A stretch of DNA of 64,000 nucleotides from Amblyomma americanum (lineage: Eukaryota > Arthropoda > Arachnida > Ixodida > Ixodidae), in assembly GCF_052857255.1 (NCBI RefSeq), contig NC_135507.1:74462020-74526019 (forward strand), in the 5' to 3' direction. Position 1 is the stretch's first letter. Each line of letters begins with the position of its first letter. Below the pieces are notes generated by a model that was not told the origin of the DNA, searched no databases, and saw nothing but the letters and a program-made list of their open reading frames with translations. Positions 61,131 through 64,000 of this stretch are shown here, one piece after another. Position numbers and translations under genes: made by a program.

Positions 61131-63175
61131 ATGTTTGCCGGTAAGCATTGTTTGCAAAACTAAAGTGAGTGAAGTTTCGCATTATGAAATGAAGTCTGCG
61201 TACGTTAATATTATTTAGGATTCGCGGAACGTTCTCAGGTCAGTGCCGAGTGCATGTTCTCTGCTCTGATCGCGTTTCTTTTACACAGGTGAAATCGACG
61301 ACGTGTGCTACTTCGGAGTCTTGACAGCGCTTTTGCTGCGCTGTGCAACTTCGCTATGGCCCTATTCTGGTACGAGAGCCACTTCCGTGATTACACCTTT
61401 ATCTATAATTATTGCTGCTGAGCGCTCTTCATGATCGGTTCTGTACAGATACTTCAATCTTGATTTATTTATTTCTACAGGCGCCGGCAAGCCGCCAATG
61501 TTTGGAGATTACGAGGCCCAGAGGCACTGGATGGAGATCACAGTGAATCTCCCGGTGACTGAATGGTAGGAGTAGAGGGTGTATTTTTTTTTCTCAGGTT
61601 CACGTTTTGTTCCCCTCTCTCTTTCTTACCTTGGACTCGCAAGCCTTGAGACAAATTTAGCATAAGTGTTATCAACTGGCTTTCTCAGAAACTTTTTTTT
61701 TGTATGTATGTCCCGCTGATATATAGCTGCTTGTTTATCTACCAGGTACGAGAACTCGACAAACAACGACCTCTTATACTGGGGACTGGACTACCCGCCA
61801 CTGACTGCCTACCACAGTTGGATATGTGGGAAAGTGTAAGAATCTCATTTAGTTTAGTAGCAGGATTTCGTACAACCCGAAAACATATTCTACTCGATCA
61901 AAGCCAGCCGGCTACTTAGAAAGACCACTGGCTGTCTTGAAAATAAGAATTAAGTGTTTATAGTTTAGGCTTCTTTGTTTGCTGAATCTTGTCCATTGAT
62001 TCAGCCTTGTGCCAACGTGTTGAAAGCCCACATTATGCTTTATTTCGGACGAGTGTTGCTACTTGCTGGCAGCGCACGATTTGAGCATGACGTACAGTGT
62101 AGGAACACCAGGTCAATATAAATGGAAGGAATAAAGGCAGACTGCCTTGCTGCTATATTTTTGTGATGCTGCATGCTTACCTTCGTACCATGGGACCACA
62201 GAAATGTGTCTGCAGGAGGCAGCTTGAACTGATGTGATACTGGCTGCCTTGTTGGTGGATCAACTTTCCTTATGAGCTATATTTGACGTACAATGGCTGT
62301 TGCAATGAGGAAAATGGCCTGCAGCTCTGTTTTACCTCCTGAAATCTCCCTTTTTTCACATGGGTGCTCTGTGCATGCGTACTTTTCCATCTCCAGCTCC
62401 AGTGGTTAAAAGCGAACACCCAGCTCCTACCGCATATGCACGGTTTGCATTAGGGATAGGGACATGCGACAGGCGGCTGCAGCTGTCAGCATACACTTTC
62501 CACTTCGCAGGCCTAGTTGGCGGCTCATGGAACCGGATCGCAGCTGCGTCTCCCATGTGCATTTGTTTTCAACCAGTAGCAGACGACTTTCTGCCTCTCC
62601 ACAGAGGGCACTGCATCTTGTGATGAAGCTGGATTGTCACTGAAGCTCAGTATCGCGATGTGACAGAACTTTAAGTGACATTGTGAAGTCATGCATGTGT
62701 TTATATCAGAAGCCAGTAGAGCCTTTCCCAGTGCCTTGGTGCAGAAGGTTTTGATCATCGCTGCTATATGCTGCTTCCATTCTCATGCAGATGAATCACA
62801 AGGGCAACATGAGCATTAGCAACAGAGAGCAAAACTAGCTATTGCCTTTTGACTCATGACTGCAAGGAAAGCAATTCCAAAGGACCTCATAAAAATGAAG
62901 GTGTACTGTACATTTTTAACCAGACATATTGGGCCTTTGACTAAGGGCCCCTCGTGGTTGGTGACCGGTTTTGCATTTCATTAAAATATGGTTTTGCTAC
63001 TACTGCTGTGCCTGCCTAAGATGCGTTTTGCAACAGTGAAGCAGCTGTGTGCAAAACTCTCACTGTTTTCCTGTCGCAATTCTTAGTGCAGAAGTCGTCA
63101 ATGGCAGCTGGGTCGCCCTCAATGCGTCGAGAGGCACAGAAGGCTACCACCACAAGCTGTTCATGCGTTACACAG
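61131..63175 (+). CDS. ALG6: ALG6, dolichyl pyrophosphate Man9GlcNAc2 alpha-1,3-glucosyltransferase (3' partial, first 118 codons)
   Basis: ER membrane enzyme of GT family 57 that adds the first glucose, from dolichyl-P-glucose, to the lipid-linked N-glycan precursor. Exons: 61131-61140, 61289-61369, 61481-61565, 61746-61835, 63087-63175, with phases consistent (10, 81, 85, 90 and 89 nt). Exon 1 holds only ATGTTTGCC plus one base. Residues about 11-27 form the first transmembrane span. The family-defining luminal loop follows: [39 protein letters not shown] and ALNASRG...HKLFMRYT. The Asp in GDYEAQRHW is conserved in the family and near the proposed active site. The donor at 61370 (GTACGA) is weak. 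The gene runs off the right edge. Confidence 0.92.
61836..63086 (+). other. ALG6 intron 4
   Basis: 1.25 kb between GTAAGA and a TTCTTAG acceptor. No repeat or gene was recognised. Confidence 0.5.
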
Positions 63176-64000
63176 GTGAGACAAGATACCGCCTTCTTCG
63201 TCTGTGCTAGCTACGTCTGGCTCATTAGCAGCTGCGCCAGCCCCTTGAATTAGTTTTCCTTGTAGCTGTTGTTTTTCTAGTTTGCTAAGTACCACTGCGG
63301 GGCTAATGGCACTGCAGCTCATCCCCATGCCACCGTTGTGCTGTCTGCTAACATCCCTTTGGGCCTGTGTTTACTAGTGCTTGGTTAATTATGATAGGAT
63401 GTAGGGGCATCTGTTCCAACTTTACGAACAAGGCACGTGTCCTGTGTATTCTTTCTTCGTGAAGTTTGTGCCTACAGAACGAACATCAAAAGTAAAAGAC
63501 TGCCCCCTCCCCCCTCATGTTCTGAACGTTGCCTCATTGAATGGGGGTGCCACCTTACAAAGCACTCCTGAACAGGCACGTTCCCCTTACAGGGCCTCAA
63601 GGTTCAGAACAAAAGGGTGGGTGGGGGGGAGGAGGAGGAGGCGGGACATTAATGGAACAGGAGAGGTCTGCCTGGTTGTCAGCCTGGCGTGCTACTCCAG
63701 TGGTCATTTATTTTTGCCTATAATAGTACAAATTCCTACGAGATACATGACAGTTCCTTAACAAAGTCCAAACTATTGCGCAAATCTGAATGATTGGAAT
63801 CCGAAAAATCAGTCGGCTACAGCATATGCTTATTTGGCAGACTGCCCTTACCATGGTTATAAATTTCCTGCTGCGTTGTCAACGTGGGGGTGAGAGTTTT
63901 GTAAAAACGTGGGGGTGAGAGTTTTGTAAAAAAGGATTTTTCGATTTCATGCTTGTTTTATAGTGCATTTTATTAGCTTTCAGATGGTGTGTTTGTGGCA
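63176..64000 (+). other. ALG6 intron 5 (runs off window)
   Basis: Begins with a GTGAGA donor. It contains a G-rich stretch (63615-63643) and a short direct repeat, AACGTGGGGGTGAGAGTTTTGTAAAAA, at 63880 and 63906. The next exon lies beyond the window. Confidence 0.5.

Noticed and set aside
1..64000. CRISPR array, bacterial operon or integrated prokaryotic island
   Set aside because: No regularly spaced short repeats with unique spacers, no prokaryotic gene clusters, and introns and SINEs throughout; the window is ordinary nuclear arthropod DNA.

Overview
The window is nuclear DNA from an arthropod, almost certainly a hard tick (Ixodidae). The evidence is spliced genes with GT-AG introns, a tRNA-derived SINE resembling the tick family Ruka, RTE-like LINE 3' ends carrying the 'GGACAAAGGCCTCTCCCAT' signature common in tick sequence, and very repeat-rich introns. 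Species assignment is inference; no search could be run.

Layout, left to right. (1) 764-10076, + strand: the last 15 exons of POMGNT1 (protein O-mannose beta-1,2-GlcNAc transferase); the 5' part lies before the window. (2) 10077-16070: convergent intergenic DNA with a 106-bp, five-copy tandem array. (3) 16071-60744, - strand: a complete 14-exon ASNSD1 gene (asparagine synthetase domain-containing 1, 618 aa predicted), spread over 44.7 kb. Its introns hold most of the mobile DNA: a hAT-like TIR element with an 8-bp target duplication, a CR1/Jockey-type LINE split by a young Ty3/gypsy LTR retrotransposon with identical 142-bp LTRs, RTE-like LINE tails, an RNase H-bearing LINE relic, several SINEs and a small foldback MITE. 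(4) 58744-59817, - strand: an intact intronless SCAMP gene nested inside ASNSD1 intron 1. (5) 61131-63175, + strand: the first five exons of ALG6 (dolichyl-P-Glc alpha-1,3-glucosyltransferase), continuing past the right edge. ALG6 and ASNSD1 start codons are head to head, 386 bp apart.

Two genes act in glycosylation (POMGNT1 in O-mannosyl glycan extension in the Golgi, ALG6 in N-glycan precursor glucosylation in the ER) and SCAMP acts in post-Golgi membrane traffic, but nothing shows that they form a functional cluster. No bacterial operon, CRISPR array, genuine tRNA/rRNA gene or viral envelope gene was seen. The most interesting structures are the nested retroelements, the nested single-exon SCAMP, the compact ASNSD1/ALG6 promoter with a 40-codon uORF stopping 2 nt before the ASNSD1 start, and a triple DR1 nuclear-receptor-like motif in a POMGNT1 intron. 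All exon coordinates come from reading splice signals and reading-frame phase by eye, and from remembered family sequences.
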